Shown: in pieces, positions 28,939-39,104 of the stretch
Layout: every line of letters begins with the position of its first letter
Position numbering within the stretch: the stretch's first letter is position 1
Assembly (NCBI GenBank): GCA_016215445.1
Contig: JACRJL010000003.1
Location: 528,924 to 592,923 of the forward strand
Length of the DNA stretch: 64,000 nucleotides
Source: Candidatus Roizmanbacteria bacterium
GTDB lineage: Bacteria; Patescibacteriota; Microgenomatia; UBA1406; GWC2-37-13
Reading direction: 5' to 3'
Notes under the pieces: model-generated
Seen by the model: only the letters and a program-made list of their open reading frames with translations
Database searches by the model: none
What the model was told of the DNA's origin: nothing
Position numbers and translations under genes: made by a program

Positions 28939-28953
28939 AAGGAGTCATAGCTC
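28939..28953 (+). repeat. Partial 5' copy of tRNA-Asp
   Basis: AAGGAGTCATAGCTC, identical to 29261-29275 (2 nt upstream plus tRNA nt 1-13). Confidence 0.9.
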
Positions 28954-29016
28954 CCGTCGTCGAGAGTTCGTCACGACTGACGGGCTCGCCAGTCCTACTT
29001 TAGTTGGACGGCGAGC
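28953..29016 (+). other. Tandem twin hairpins
   Basis: CCCGTC-GTCG/CGAC-T-GACGGG (28953-28984) and GCTCGCC-A-GTCC/GGAC-GGCGAGC (28984-29016). Confidence 0.85.
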
Positions 29017-29024
29017 AATGTAAT

Positions 29025-29261
29025 ATGTTTTATACTTATGTTTTAAAAAGCATAAAAGATGATAAACTTTACGTTGGGTCGACTAGCGATTTGAAAACTA
29101 GGATAAAGTTTCATGACCAAGGAAGAGTTACAGCAACAAAAGGTAGGAGACCGCTGAAGCTTATCTATTATGAGGCATGTTTAACTAAAGATAAAGCAGA
29201 GGAAAGAGAAAGATATTTTAAAACGGGTTTTGGTAGGGGTTTCTTGAAAAATAGGATATAA
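29025..29261 (+). CDS. GIY-YIG nuclease domain protein
   Basis: MFYTYVLKSIKDDKLYVGSTSDLKTRIKFHDQGRVTATKGRRPLKLIYYEACLTKDKAEERERYFKTGFGRGFLKNRI. Confidence 0.9.
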   Translation: MFYTYVLKSIKDDKLYVGSTSDLKTRIKFHDQGRVTATKGRRPLKLIYYEACLTKDKAEERERYFKTGFGRGFLKNRI

Positions 29262-29262
29262 A

Positions 29263-29336
29263 GGAGTCATAGCTCAATTGGCTAGAGCACTTCCCTGTCA
29301 CGGAAGGGGTTGGGGGTTCGAGTCCCCTTGGCTCCG
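29263..29336 (+). tRNA. tRNA-Asp (GTC)
   Basis: Acceptor GGAGTCA/TGGCTCC; anticodon loop CTGTCAC; T loop TTCGAGT. Confidence 0.95.
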
Positions 29337-29400
29337 CAAATTATTCATGAAACTTCTAAAATCGATAGGATAAAATATTTTTTTGAGCAAAATAAGAACA

Positions 29401-30776
29401 TGACTAAATTAGTATCCACGAATCCTGCAGAAAATTATTCAATAGTTGGGGAAGTTGATATATCAACTGATAAAGAAATTGCCGATAAAGTCATGCAGGC
29501 AAATCAAGCTAAGACATTTTGGAAAGAACTAGGAGTTAAAGGTCGCATAGAACTGTTAGAACCGATTCGTGATGAATTTAAGGATCGCACCGAAGAAATC
29601 GCCAATCTTATCAGTAAAGAAACAGGGAAAGTGATTTCTGAGAGTAAATCGGAAGTAGTAAGATATATAGAAGAACTAACATGGTTTTTGGATAACGGAC
29701 CAAGAGCTCTGAAGGATACTGTTACACTTGACGATGAAACATCCTTTCACCGTATAGTATACGAACCTTACGGAGTTGCCGCTAGCATCGCCCCTTGGAA
29801 TTTTCCTTTTGGAATGTCAATTTGGGGAATTTTCCCGAATTTAATTGCTGGAAACCCAGTAGTATTTAAAATTTCCAAAGAATGCGTGCTTGTAGGAAAA
29901 TTAATAGAAAAAATAATACTCAACCATAGTTTACCCACGGGTGTTTTTTCTGAGGTTTATGGCGCAGGAGATGTTGGAAAAAAATTGACTGAAAGTGACA
30001 TCGATCTTATTTGGTTTACAGGAAGTACCGAAGTTGGTAAATCACTATATAAAACCGCAGCGGATAAATTTATAAAAGTTGTGCTTGAAATGGGCGGGTC
30101 TAACCCATGTGTAGTTTTTGACGATATTGATATTGAAAAAGCTGCGCTCGTAATATTCGGAGGCCGTTTCAGACATTGCGGACAAGTATGTAGTGCATTA
30201 AAGCGCTTGATCGTACACGAAAAGGTTGTAGATAAACTAACACTGGCTCTCAGGAAAATAGTAGAAAGACAAAAAGTCGGAAATCCATTAGATACCAAAT
30301 CAGACTTAGGTAGTCTGATAAACAAACATCAACAAATAGTTATAAAAAGCCAGTTGCAGGATGCTTTGGATAAAGGTGCTGAAATAGTTGCTCAAACCAA
30401 GTTATCAAAGGATTTAAAAGGGGCATTTTTTCCTCCAACTTTATTGTCACATATTACTCCTGATATGAAAGTATGGCATGAAGAAGTTTTCGGTCCTATT
30501 TTCCCCATAATAACCTTTAAAACTGAAAGGGAAGCAATAGATTTAGCCAATGATACAGATTATGGTTTAGGAGCAAGAGTAATGTCGGAAGATATCAAAA
30601 GGGCTGAACGGGTCGCTTCAAAAATAGATGCCGGATCAATAACTCTCAATTATGAAGCTAACTTTTTAGCATGCGATCCATTTGGTGGATATAAAAACTC
30701 AGGAATCGGTCGTGAACGAGGAATTCACGGTTTGCAGGAACTTTGCCAGGTAAAAGTGATTCAAAACTCAAAATAA
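29401..30776 (+). CDS. Aldehyde dehydrogenase (succinate-semialdehyde dehydrogenase-like)
   Basis: IAPWNFPFGMSIWGIFPNLIAGNPVVFK, FTGSTEVGKSLYK, EMGGSNPCVVFDD, RHCGQVCSALKR. Start set at MTKLVSTNPAE; the ORF-track start lies inside the tRNA. Confidence 0.9.
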
Positions 30777-30881
30777 ATGTTGCCCTTAACTCTTGAATTT
30801 AGGTAAAGTTGACTATTATTGTTGAAGGAATTTAAGCCTATAAAACGCTCGCTCCTTCAGCTGAATAAATTTACAACTTTG

Positions 30882-31421
30882 TTAAACCTTGCGCATTTTT
30901 AGCAGATCTTCGAAGGCTTTTCTTAAATGATCATGTTTTATATAAGCTCCGGCATTATCAAAAAATTCTGTTAAATCTTTACCTTGTTCTTTTTCATATT
31001 CATAAGCTTGTATAGCCATTTCCAATTTATCGATCTCCCAAAAAACGGCGGCTTCGGGAGACTTTCTTTCGATCATTTCTTGGAATAATTTCGCATAGTC
31101 TTCTTCGTAACCGAAAAGAATTTGTCTGATAGCTTCCTTTTCGATTTTTTCTTTCTTTTTCCTTTTATCTTTATCTAATTTGCTTCCTCTTTCAACTACT
31201 AAATCACCTGTAGCAGTTTCACCCAGATCATGGATAATCGCCATCTTAATTAATTTCTCTTGATTCACACCTAGATAAGAGGCCAATGTCATTGCCAGAA
31301 CTGTGACTCGGAAACCGTGTTCCGCGACGCTTTCCGGTTCTTTGATAGAATTCATTACCCAACCGGTTCTTTTGAGTTTTTTAGAAAGCCCTACTTGAAA
31401 AGCCAGATGGAGAATATTCAT
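30882..31421 (-). CDS. HD-domain phosphohydrolase (YfbR-like)
   Basis: PESVAEHGFRVTVLAMTLASYL...IHDLGETATGD; start at MNILHLAFQ, 6 nt from a TATAAT box. Confidence 0.8.
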   Translation of the reverse strand: MNILHLAFQVGLSKKLKRTGWVMNSIKEPESVAEHGFRVTVLAMTLASYLGVNQEKLIKMAIIHDLGETATGDLVVERGSKLDKDKRKKKEKIEKEAIRQILFGYEEDYAKLFQEMIERKSPEAAVFWEIDKLEMAIQAYEYEKEQGKDLTEFFDNAGAYIKHDHLRKAFEDLLKMRKV

Positions 31422-31428
31422 GAATGAA

Positions 31429-32037
31429 TTATAACATTTTCTCGAAGACAAGAACAACGTCTTGCCAGTCTTCGAAAATTTTAGTTGGTTTTTTGAAGTG
31501 GTGTTTTGCCATAAAACGGAATAGTTTCCCTTGATTATATCGGTTTAGATAGTAGCCGTCTGGGTGTAATTTGATTTTGTCGCCGAGAAAAAAAGACGGT
31601 TTAATAAACATAGAAAGTATTAAATATTTTTTTGTTACTCTTGCCAGTTCTGTAAGAATCTTTACATAGTACTGCTCGTGTTCTAGAACGTCTTTTATTA
31701 AAATTATGTCAAAAGTATCCTTTTTAAAATTAAGCTTGGAAAGATCTTCTATAAAAAATTGACAATTCGTATTACCTTTGAGATTCTTCTTGGCAAATTT
31801 AACTGCTTTACTATTGCTGTCAACTCCAAAATACTTTCCCTTAAATCCAGCCTTATAGAGTCTGACAGCTTCGACTCCAGTATTGCAACCAGCGTCCAAG
31901 AGTAATGTGGTTTTTTTGCTGTGTTGAGTGATAAATTTCTCAAAACAAGTTCTGGTTTCTTTTTGACCTATTTTGTCAAAATCCGAAATCTCTGCCGGGC
32001 CGACAATGTCTTTTATTTTTTGCCAATATGTTTTCAT
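31429..32037 (-). CDS. Class I SAM-dependent methyltransferase
   Basis: LLLDAGCNTGVEAVRLYKAGFKGKYFGVDSN...FDIILIKDVLEH; start set at MKTYWQKI. Confidence 0.8.
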   Translation of the reverse strand: MKTYWQKIKDIVGPAEISDFDKIGQKETRTCFEKFITQHSKKTTLLLDAGCNTGVEAVRLYKAGFKGKYFGVDSNSKAVKFAKKNLKGNTNCQFFIEDLSKLNFKKDTFDIILIKDVLEHEQYYVKILTELARVTKKYLILSMFIKPSFFLGDKIKLHPDGYYLNRYNQGKLFRFMAKHHFKKPTKIFEDWQDVVLVFEKML

Positions 32038-32091
32038 TGTTACAGATTTATTGTATAATATTTTTATTAGCAATTATAAATAGAAAAATCT

Positions 32092-32637
32092 ATGATTTTC
32101 ATAATAGGAATTTTAATCGTTTTAGTTCTTTATTTAATAGCACAGTATAACGGCTTTGTTGTCTTGAAAACGAGAATTAAGGAAGCACTCTCAGGAATCG
32201 ATGTCCAACTCAAAAGACGCGCAGATTTGATTCCTAATTTAGTGGAAACAGTTAAGGGTTATGCTAAACATGAAAAAAGCGTCTTCACCGAGGTTACCAA
32301 AGCCAGGTCTTCATTGTTGAAAGCTGGAAACCTCGAAGAAAAAGCTAAGGCTAATGATATGTTAAGCGGGGCGTTGAAGTCCTTATTTGCTGTTGCAGAA
32401 GCTTATCCTGAACTCAAAGCCAGTGAGAATTTCCAGGATCTGCAAAGACAGCTTGAGGACACGGAAGATAAAGTCGCTTATTCGAGACAGTTTTACAATG
32501 CTAACGTATTGGATTTTAATACAAAGGTACAGGTGTTTCCATCGAATATGATTGCCAATATGTTTGGTTTTAGCGCTTTTGAATTTTTTGCCGCGACAGA
32601 AGAAGAAAGAAAAAAGATTAACGTAAAATTCGAGTAA
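32092..32637 (+). CDS. lemA: LemA family protein
   Basis: N-terminal [45 protein letters not shown]. Confidence 0.9.
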   Translation: MIFIIGILIVLVLYLIAQYNGFVVLKTRIKEALSGIDVQLKRRADLIPNLVETVKGYAKHEKSVFTEVTKARSSLLKAGNLEEKAKANDMLSGALKSLFAVAEAYPELKASENFQDLQRQLEDTEDKVAYSRQFYNANVLDFNTKVQVFPSNMIANMFGFSAFEFFAATEEERKKINVKFE

Positions 32638-32638
32638 A

Positions 32639-33529
32639 ATGACAGTCTATTCGCAAATTTCTCAAAATAAAGGCAAAACCTTTTTTATTTTTTTTCTATT
32701 TATTATCTTATTTAGCGGTTTTTTTTACTTAATCGGTCAGTATTTCCATTCGGGTAACAGCTATATTATTTTAGGTTTGTTTTTATCAATTATTTCTTCT
32801 GTAGGTAGTTACTTTTATTCGGATAAAATAGTACTTTTTACATCAGGGGCAAGACCTGCGTCAAAAAAAGAATTCTTTGATTTTTATACAACGACTGAGA
32901 ATTTAGCCTTGGCAGCCGGTTTGCCAATGCCCAAACTTTATGTAATTGATGACGTTTCACCCAATGCTTTTGCAACAGGCCGAGACCCTAAACATGCCGT
33001 AGTTTGTGCGACAACGGGTCTTCTACAAAAACTAGACCGTTCAGATATAGAAGGTGTCATATCTCACGAACTTTCCCACGTAAAAAACCACGATATTCTA
33101 ATTTCATCTGTAGTTGCCGTACTTGTCGGAACCTTGGCGATTGCCTCTGATTGGATTATGAGAAGTCTATGGTGGGGAAGGTCCGACGACAACGATAACC
33201 GGAATAGAAGCCCTATTTTTGCGATTTTTTTTATCGTTGCTTTGATTATTACGCCAATCGTCGCTACCTTGATTCAACTGGCTATTTCAAGGCGGAGAGA
33301 ATTCCTTGCCGATGCATCGGGGGTACTAATCACCAGAAATCCTGATGGTTTGGTTTCCGCACTGGAAAAAATTTCCTCTTATCCACCGCTTAGAAGAGCT
33401 TCGCCTTCTACCGCCCATCTTTTTATTGCCAATCCTTTGGGTAAAAAATCCCGCTCTTCTTGGTTTGTCAATCTTTTCTCGACCCATCCGCCGATTGAAG
33501 AAAGAATTAAAATATTAAGAAGCATGTAA
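32639..33529 (+). CDS. htpX: M48 family zinc metalloprotease
   Basis: HELSHVKNHDIL; SRRREFLADASG; NLFSTHPPIEERIKIL. Confidence 0.9.
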   Translation: MTVYSQISQNKGKTFFIFFLFIILFSGFFYLIGQYFHSGNSYIILGLFLSIISSVGSYFYSDKIVLFTSGARPASKKEFFDFYTTTENLALAAGLPMPKLYVIDDVSPNAFATGRDPKHAVVCATTGLLQKLDRSDIEGVISHELSHVKNHDILISSVVAVLVGTLAIASDWIMRSLWWGRSDDNDNRNRSPIFAIFFIVALIITPIVATLIQLAISRRREFLADASGVLITRNPDGLVSALEKISSYPPLRRASPSTAHLFIANPLGKKSRSSWFVNLFSTHPPIEERIKILRSM

Positions 33530-33539
33530 TTTTAACTAT

Positions 33540-34847
33540 ATGATTTTCCTTATCTTCCTATCTAAAATGGTTTTATTTTTCAGCCGAGTTTTTAGACTTG
33601 GTTCAGGTTCTACTTGGCCTGGCCACATGACTTTGAGGATAGATCCGGAAATAATCGAAAAAATCATCGATTTAAACAAAGACCTTAAGATCATTGTTGT
33701 CGCCGGCACAAATGGAAAAACTACTACGACTTCTCTTATTAAGCACGCTTTAAATAAATTAGGATATAAAGTCTTTTCCAATAGCGAAGGAGCTAATCTT
33801 ATTAACGGAATTGCCTCAGCGTTTCTTAAAAACTCAAATCTTGCTGGTTGGCTGGACTATGATTACGCAGTATTGGAAAGTGACGAATTCACTCTTCCTC
33901 TTTTATTAAAAAAAGTAACTCCAAGAGTCGTTTTCATCTTAAATCTTTTCCGAGATCAGCTAGATCGTTATGGTGAAGTCAACACAATTGCTTTAAAGTG
34001 GCAAAACTGTTTAAAAGCTTTACCCAAAGAGACTCTTATAATACTAAATGGAGATGATCCCCAGCTTTATTTCATAGGGAAGAATCTTCGTCAAAAAAAA
34101 GAGTTTTTTGGTGTAAAAAACGATTTGATGAAAATAAAAAAAATTCCTCACGACGTAGATTTCAACTACTGCCCTTCCTGTTTTTCTCTTCTTGATTATA
34201 AATCAATCTCTTATGCTCATCTAGGCGATTTTATTTGCAAAAAATGCGGATTCACTCGGTCGAGTGTTAATGATTTTGCTGAAGATATGATTAACTATCC
34301 ATTGGAAGGGTTATACAACATTTATAATACGAATTCGGTCTACTTATTTATCAAAAAACTTTTTAAGGTAAAAGCGCAAAGATTTAATCAGCTGATGAAG
34401 GATTTTCAACCATCTTTTGGACGACAGGAAGAAATCATTTATAAAAAGCGAAAAGTTTTCCTTCTTCTGTCAAAAAATCCAGCTGGTTTTAATCAATCTA
34501 TTAAAACAGTCATTAATATTCTCAAGGGTCAAAAAGCCAATTTTCTAATTTCGCTAAATGACAGAATTCCTGATGGTCAAGACGTTTCTTGGATTTGGGA
34601 CGTTGATTTTAGACCAATATTGGAAAAAGCAAAAAGCGTCTTTGTTTCAGGTGACAGACTCTATGATATGGTTTTAAGACTAGAATACGAAAGTGCCAAA
34701 AAAAATCTTATCCCGATTGAAAACCTAAAAATGGCAGTGGAAAGCTCTATCAGTCGACTAGATGCTAAGGAAAAATTATTTGTTTTAACAACCTATTCGG
34801 CGATGTTGGAAGTTAGGAAAATTCTTGTAGGAAGGAAATTATTATGA
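33540..34847 (+). CDS. murT: Mur ligase family protein, MurT-like
   Basis: VVAGTNGKTTTTSLIKHAL; Cys4 insertion CPSC...CKKC; C-terminal DUF1727-like; followed by GatD. Confidence 0.85.
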   Translation: MIFLIFLSKMVLFFSRVFRLGSGSTWPGHMTLRIDPEIIEKIIDLNKDLKIIVVAGTNGKTTTTSLIKHALNKLGYKVFSNSEGANLINGIASAFLKNSNLAGWLDYDYAVLESDEFTLPLLLKKVTPRVVFILNLFRDQLDRYGEVNTIALKWQNCLKALPKETLIILNGDDPQLYFIGKNLRQKKEFFGVKNDLMKIKKIPHDVDFNYCPSCFSLLDYKSISYAHLGDFICKKCGFTRSSVNDFAEDMINYPLEGLYNIYNTNSVYLFIKKLFKVKAQRFNQLMKDFQPSFGRQEEIIYKKRKVFLLLSKNPAGFNQSIKTVINILKGQKANFLISLNDRIPDGQDVSWIWDVDFRPILEKAKSVFVSGDRLYDMVLRLEYESAKKNLIPIENLKMAVESSISRLDAKEKLFVLTTYSAMLEVRKILVGRKLL

Positions 34848-35584
34848 ATTTGAATATTGGTTGGCTCTATCCTGATTTAATGAGTACATATGGGGACAGA
34901 GGTAACATCATTACTCTCAACTTTCGGTCTCAAAAACGGCGAATTGAAACGAAAATACACAAGATCTCTCTCTTGGAACCAGGAGAGTCAATTTTGCAGA
35001 TGGACCTTCTATTTATGGGAGGCGCCCAAGACAAACAACAGGAAATAGTTAACCAAGATCTCCAGAAAAATAAAGGCGGCTATTTGGAAAAAGCTATCTT
35101 TGCTGGGACTCCATCTTTAAACGTCTGCGGAGCATATCAATTTCTTGGAAATTATTATTTGGCTGCTGATGAAACCAGAATTAAAGGATTAGGTATCTTC
35201 GATCTTTATACAAAAAGCCCTGGTCTTAACTTTCCTCGTTGTATAGGCAATTTAATTGTCGAATCTTATATCTTACCTGGTGTAAAATTGGTAGGTTTTG
35301 AAAATCATGGAGGCCGAACGTACGTCAACGATAGAAACTTAATTTTTGCCAAGGTATTAAAAGGATTTGGAAATAACGGAGAAGATGGTCAAGAGGGTTT
35401 TATTTTTAAAAACGCCATCGGTACATATTTACACGGACCCATCCTTCCTAAAAATCCGGAATTGGCAGATTGGCTTATTGAAAAAGCTTTAGAAAGAAAA
35501 TACGGGAAGAAGATAAAACTGGCAAAATTGGATAATTATTTTGAAAATAAAGCCAAAGAAACGATAATTAAAAGGTATACTTAA
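34844..35584 (+). CDS. gatD: GatD-like glutamine amidotransferase
   Basis: LYPDLMSTYGDRGNIITL, FMGGAQDKQQ, NVCGAYQFLGNYY, GTYLHGPILPKNPELADWLI. Confidence 0.85.
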   Translation: MNLNIGWLYPDLMSTYGDRGNIITLNFRSQKRRIETKIHKISLLEPGESILQMDLLFMGGAQDKQQEIVNQDLQKNKGGYLEKAIFAGTPSLNVCGAYQFLGNYYLAADETRIKGLGIFDLYTKSPGLNFPRCIGNLIVESYILPGVKLVGFENHGGRTYVNDRNLIFAKVLKGFGNNGEDGQEGFIFKNAIGTYLHGPILPKNPELADWLIEKALERKYGKKIKLAKLDNYFENKAKETIIKRYT

Positions 35585-35588
35585 GAAT

Positions 35589-38500
35589 ATGAGTTTCGTC
35601 CATTTGCATCTTCACACCGGTTACTCTCTCTTAGATGGAATGTGCCGTATAGATGATGTTATTGAAAAAGCCAAACAGTTAAACATGCCAGCCGTCGCTA
35701 TTACTGACCACGGCGCTTTGTATGGAGCGTTCAAATTTTATACAAAGGCAATCGAGTCGGGTATCAAACCAATTATAGGAGTCGAAGCCTATAAAGCAAA
35801 AAATTCCCGTTTAGACAAAAAAAACGGTGTCGATCGCGACCAATATCATTTGACTCTTTTGAGTAAAAATCTCACCGGTTATAAAAATCTTATTAAACTG
35901 GTTACCGCCGCTCATTTGGAAGGCTATTATTATAAACCCCGAATCGATTTTGAACTACTGGAAAAGTACCATGAAGGCTTAATCGTCCTTTCCGGCTGTC
36001 TCAACGGAGAAATTTCCAGTTTGCTAAGGGAGAATCAAACAAACCAAGCGGAAATAATCCTACAGAAGTATCTATCGATTTTCAAAGACGATTTTTATCT
36101 TGAGATCCAAAGGCATCCTAATTCACCTGATTTGGATAAAGTTAATATTCAACTAATCAAACTTTCCAGAAAGTTTGGAGTTCCCCTTGTTGCCACAAAT
36201 GATGTTCATTATCTAGACGAAGAGGATGCATACGCACAGGAGATTTTGCTTTGCATTCAAACCCAACATACGATCGTTGAGAAAAACCGTCCGATGTCGA
36301 TGATTGATATTCCAGACTATTATTTTAAATCAATTGCAGAAATGAAAGGGTTGTTCATCGATTTACCCGAAGCCGTTGAGAATACGGTGAAAATTGCGGA
36401 AAAATGCCAGTTGGAAATCCCTTTGGGGAAATGGATTTTGCCAGACTTTAAAACACCGAAAGACGAATCAGTTAATTCTTATTTAGGAGAATTGGTTAAA
36501 TCTAGGATCGGTCGAGTTGCTTCCTACGACCAAAAAATGGTCGAAAAAAGAATCGACTATGAACTTAAAATTATCACATCAAAAGGCTATTCCACTTATT
36601 TTTTGATCGTGCAGGACTTTGTCAATTGGGCGAAAAAACAAGGCGTGGCAGTTGGACCGGGCAGAGGTTCAGTCGCCGGTAGTTTGGTAGCTTATATACT
36701 GGGAATTACCGACATCAATCCGATAGACTATAATCTACCGTTTGAACGTTTTTTAAACCCGGAAAGACCCACTCCCCCTGATATTGACATTGATTTTGCC
36801 GATATAAGGCGCGACGAAGTGTTAAATTATGTCACTAAAAAATACGGAGAGGATAAAGTGGCTCAGATAATTACGTTCGGACGTATGGAAGCCCGTCTGG
36901 CTGCTCGTGACGTGGCACGCGCTTTAGGACTATCCTACAGCCAAGGTGACAGAATTGCTAAAATGATTCCTTTTGGAAAACAAGGTTTTGCTATGACTAT
37001 ATCCGCAGCGCTTGAAGAGTCAGCTCAGCTTAAGTTTGCTTACCAAACTGAACCCGAAGTCAAAAAAGTCCTCGACGTTGCTCGTAGGATTGAAGGTTTA
37101 CCTCGTCATTCATCTGTCCACGCCGCCGGCGTCGTTATTTCCGACAAACCTATGACAGAATATGTTCCTTTACAAAGAGACTCAAAGGAAGGCAAGATTA
37201 TCACCCAGTATGACATGTACTGTCTTGATCTGAATGCTGTTTCCAACCAAAAAGCAGTTGGTCTACTTAAAGTAGATTTTCTTGGTTTGAGAAATCTGAC
37301 TATTATTGAAGAAGCCTTAAAATATGTCAGCAGAATAACTGGAAAAAAAATTGACATTCACCAGGTACCTTTGGATGACAAACGGGCTTATGAACTAATA
37401 GCCCAAGGAAACACCGTTGGAATTTTCCAACTTGAATCCGGAGGCATGAAGCGACTTGCCAAGGATCTAAAACCTAATAAAATTTCCGACATTTCCGCTA
37501 TGGTCGCTTTATACAGGCCTGGTCCAATGGACCTTATTCCCTTATTTTTAGAAGGTAAAAAAAACTCAAAAAAAGTCAAATATGCTCATCAAGATCTGAA
37601 ATCTATTCTCGAGGAAACCTATGGAGTACTCGTATATCAGGAACAGGTGATGGAAATCGCCAACAAGTTAGCCGGATACACAATGTCCGAGGCCGACAAT
37701 CTAAGAATGGCAATGGGTAAGAAAAAGAAAGACTTGATGAAAAAGGAGCGAGAAAAATTTTTCCAGGGCTGCTTTAAAAAGGGTTATAAAAAGACCATGG
37801 TGGAGAACATCTGGAACTTTATGGAAAAGTTTGCCGCCTATGGTTTTAACAAACCACATTCGGCATCTTATGCCCTTATTGCCTACTGGACAGCCTATAT
37901 AAAAGCTAACTATCCAGTTGAATTTATGACAGCTTTACTTACAGCCGAGCTTCAGGGTATGGCCGGCCCGATGAGGGAAATAAAAATGTCCCAAGCGATA
38001 GAGGAATGTCGACGAATGAATATAGTCGTTCTCCCACCTGATATAAATAAATCAGAACACAACTTTCTTATAGAAGCCGGGTCTATCAGATTTGGGTTGT
38101 CCGCAATCAAAAATGTTGGAGAATCGGCAATAGAAGCTATCATAGAGGCAAGAAAAGCAGGAAATTTCTTAAGTTTTAGGGATTTTCTCGCCAGAGTAGA
38201 TCTAAGGCGTGTCAATAAAAAAACCGTGGAAAGTTTGGTTAAAGCCGGTTCTTTTCAAATGTTTGGAAATAAAGCCACCTTACTGACTCACTATCCAAAT
38301 CTTGTTTCCGATGCCCAGTCGTTTAAGAGCAAAGTCGAAAAAGGCCAATTTGATCTTTTCGAAGACATTACTTCAGTAAAATCCAAGCCAGATAACCTAA
38401 AGATAATTCCTGAATTTACAGAAGAGGAGTTATTTTCGATGGAAAGAGACGTGATAGGCTTCTTGATTGGAAAAAACCCCTTGTCAAAATTTAAAAACAT

Positions 38501-38828
38501 TATCGAAAAGAAAACAACAAAGAAAATCGGCGATATTGATCAAACCGACGTTGATAAAACAGTAATTCTTGCTGGGATAGTCAGTGGAAAAAAAGCCCTC
38601 AAGACTAGAAAGGACAATCATGAGATGGCAGTCATTCAGGTTTTCGACGAAACAGGCAATATAGAAGTGGTAGTGTTTCCAAAGTCATTTGCGAAACTTA
38701 AAACAATATTATTGATAAACAAAATCATTATGTTTAAAGGCAAGATTAATGATAGAGAGGGAAGGATGAACGTCATTATGGAAAACGCTGTCGACTTGGA
38801 AAGTATTAATTCAAGTCAGTCATCATGA
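35589..38828 (+). CDS. dnaE: DNA polymerase III subunit alpha
   Basis: PHP start FVHLHLHTGYSLLDGMCRI; VGPGRGSVAGSLVAYILGITDINPI; PDIDIDFAD. Confidence 0.97.
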   Translation: MSFVHLHLHTGYSLLDGMCRIDDVIEKAKQLNMPAVAITDHGALYGAFKFYTKAIESGIKPIIGVEAYKAKNSRLDKKNGVDRDQYHLTLLSKNLTGYKNLIKLVTAAHLEGYYYKPRIDFELLEKYHEGLIVLSGCLNGEISSLLRENQTNQAEIILQKYLSIFKDDFYLEIQRHPNSPDLDKVNIQLIKLSRKFGVPLVATNDVHYLDEEDAYAQEILLCIQTQHTIVEKNRPMSMIDIPDYYFKSIAEMKGLFIDLPEAVENTVKIAEKCQLEIPLGKWILPDFKTPKDESVNSYLGELVKSRIGRVASYDQKMVEKRIDYELKIITSKGYSTYFLIVQDFVNWAKKQGVAVGPGRGSVAGSLVAYILGITDINPIDYNLPFERFLNPERPTPPDIDIDFADIRRDEVLNYVTKKYGEDKVAQIITFGRMEARLAARDVARALGLSYSQGDRIAKMIPFGKQGFAMTISAALEESAQLKFAYQTEPEVKKVLDVARRIEGLPRHSSVHAAGVVISDKPMTEYVPLQRDSKEGKIITQYDMYCLDLNAVSNQKAVGLLKVDFLGLRNLTIIEEALKYVSRITGKKIDIHQVPLDDKRAYELIAQGNTVGIFQLESGGMKRLAKDLKPNKISDISAMVALYRPGPMDLIPLFLEGKKNSKKVKYAHQDLKSILEETYGVLVYQEQVMEIANKLAGYTMSEADNLRMAMGKKKKDLMKKEREKFFQGCFKKGYKKTMVENIWNFMEKFAAYGFNKPHSASYALIAYWTAYIKANYPVEFMTALLTAELQGMAGPMREIKMSQAIEECRRMNIVVLPPDINKSEHNFLIEAGSIRFGLSAIKNVGESAIEAIIEARKAGNFLSFRDFLARVDLRRVNKKTVESLVKAGSFQMFGNKATLLTHYPNLVSDAQSFKSKVEKGQFDLFEDITSVKSKPDNLKIIPEFTEEELFSMERDVIGFLIGKNPLSKFKNIIEKKTTKKIGDIDQTDVDKTVILAGIVSGKKALKTRKDNHEMAVIQVFDETGNIEVVVFPKSFAKLKTILLINKIIMFKGKINDREGRMNVIMENAVDLESINSSQSS

Positions 38829-39100
38829 TAAAAAAGTATTTTACTTTCGACAAAAATCTTAATTTGACTCCGAGTAATAGTCTAAAAAACAAAAAAAAAC
38901 TTTTTAAAAACAGTAAATCAAAGTATTTTGACCTTGCAAATTATACAAATATTGGTTATTATTTAGTAACTCCTTTACTTTTTGGAGTTCTTTTAGGTTT
39001 ATATTTAGATAAGAATTTCAAAACAGGTACCTTTGTCAAATTAGGAGTTTTCGTAGGCGCAGCAGGCGCCCTTTATAATTTATTTCGATTGATAAAATAG
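38825..39100 (+). CDS. AtpI/AtpZ-like small membrane protein
   Basis: 91 aa, two TMs at the 5' end of the atp operon; LLGLYLDKNFKTGTFVKLGVFVGAAGALYNLFRLIK. Confidence 0.7.
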   Translation: MIKKYFTFDKNLNLTPSNSLKNKKKLFKNSKSKYFDLANYTNIGYYLVTPLLFGVLLGLYLDKNFKTGTFVKLGVFVGAAGALYNLFRLIK

Positions 39101-39104
39101 GCAA

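Noticed and set aside
29310-29400. N-terminal extension MGVRVPLAPQ... of the aldehyde dehydrogenase ORF
   Set aside because: GVRVPLAP is translated tRNA-Asp 3' sequence; the real start is the ATG at 29401.
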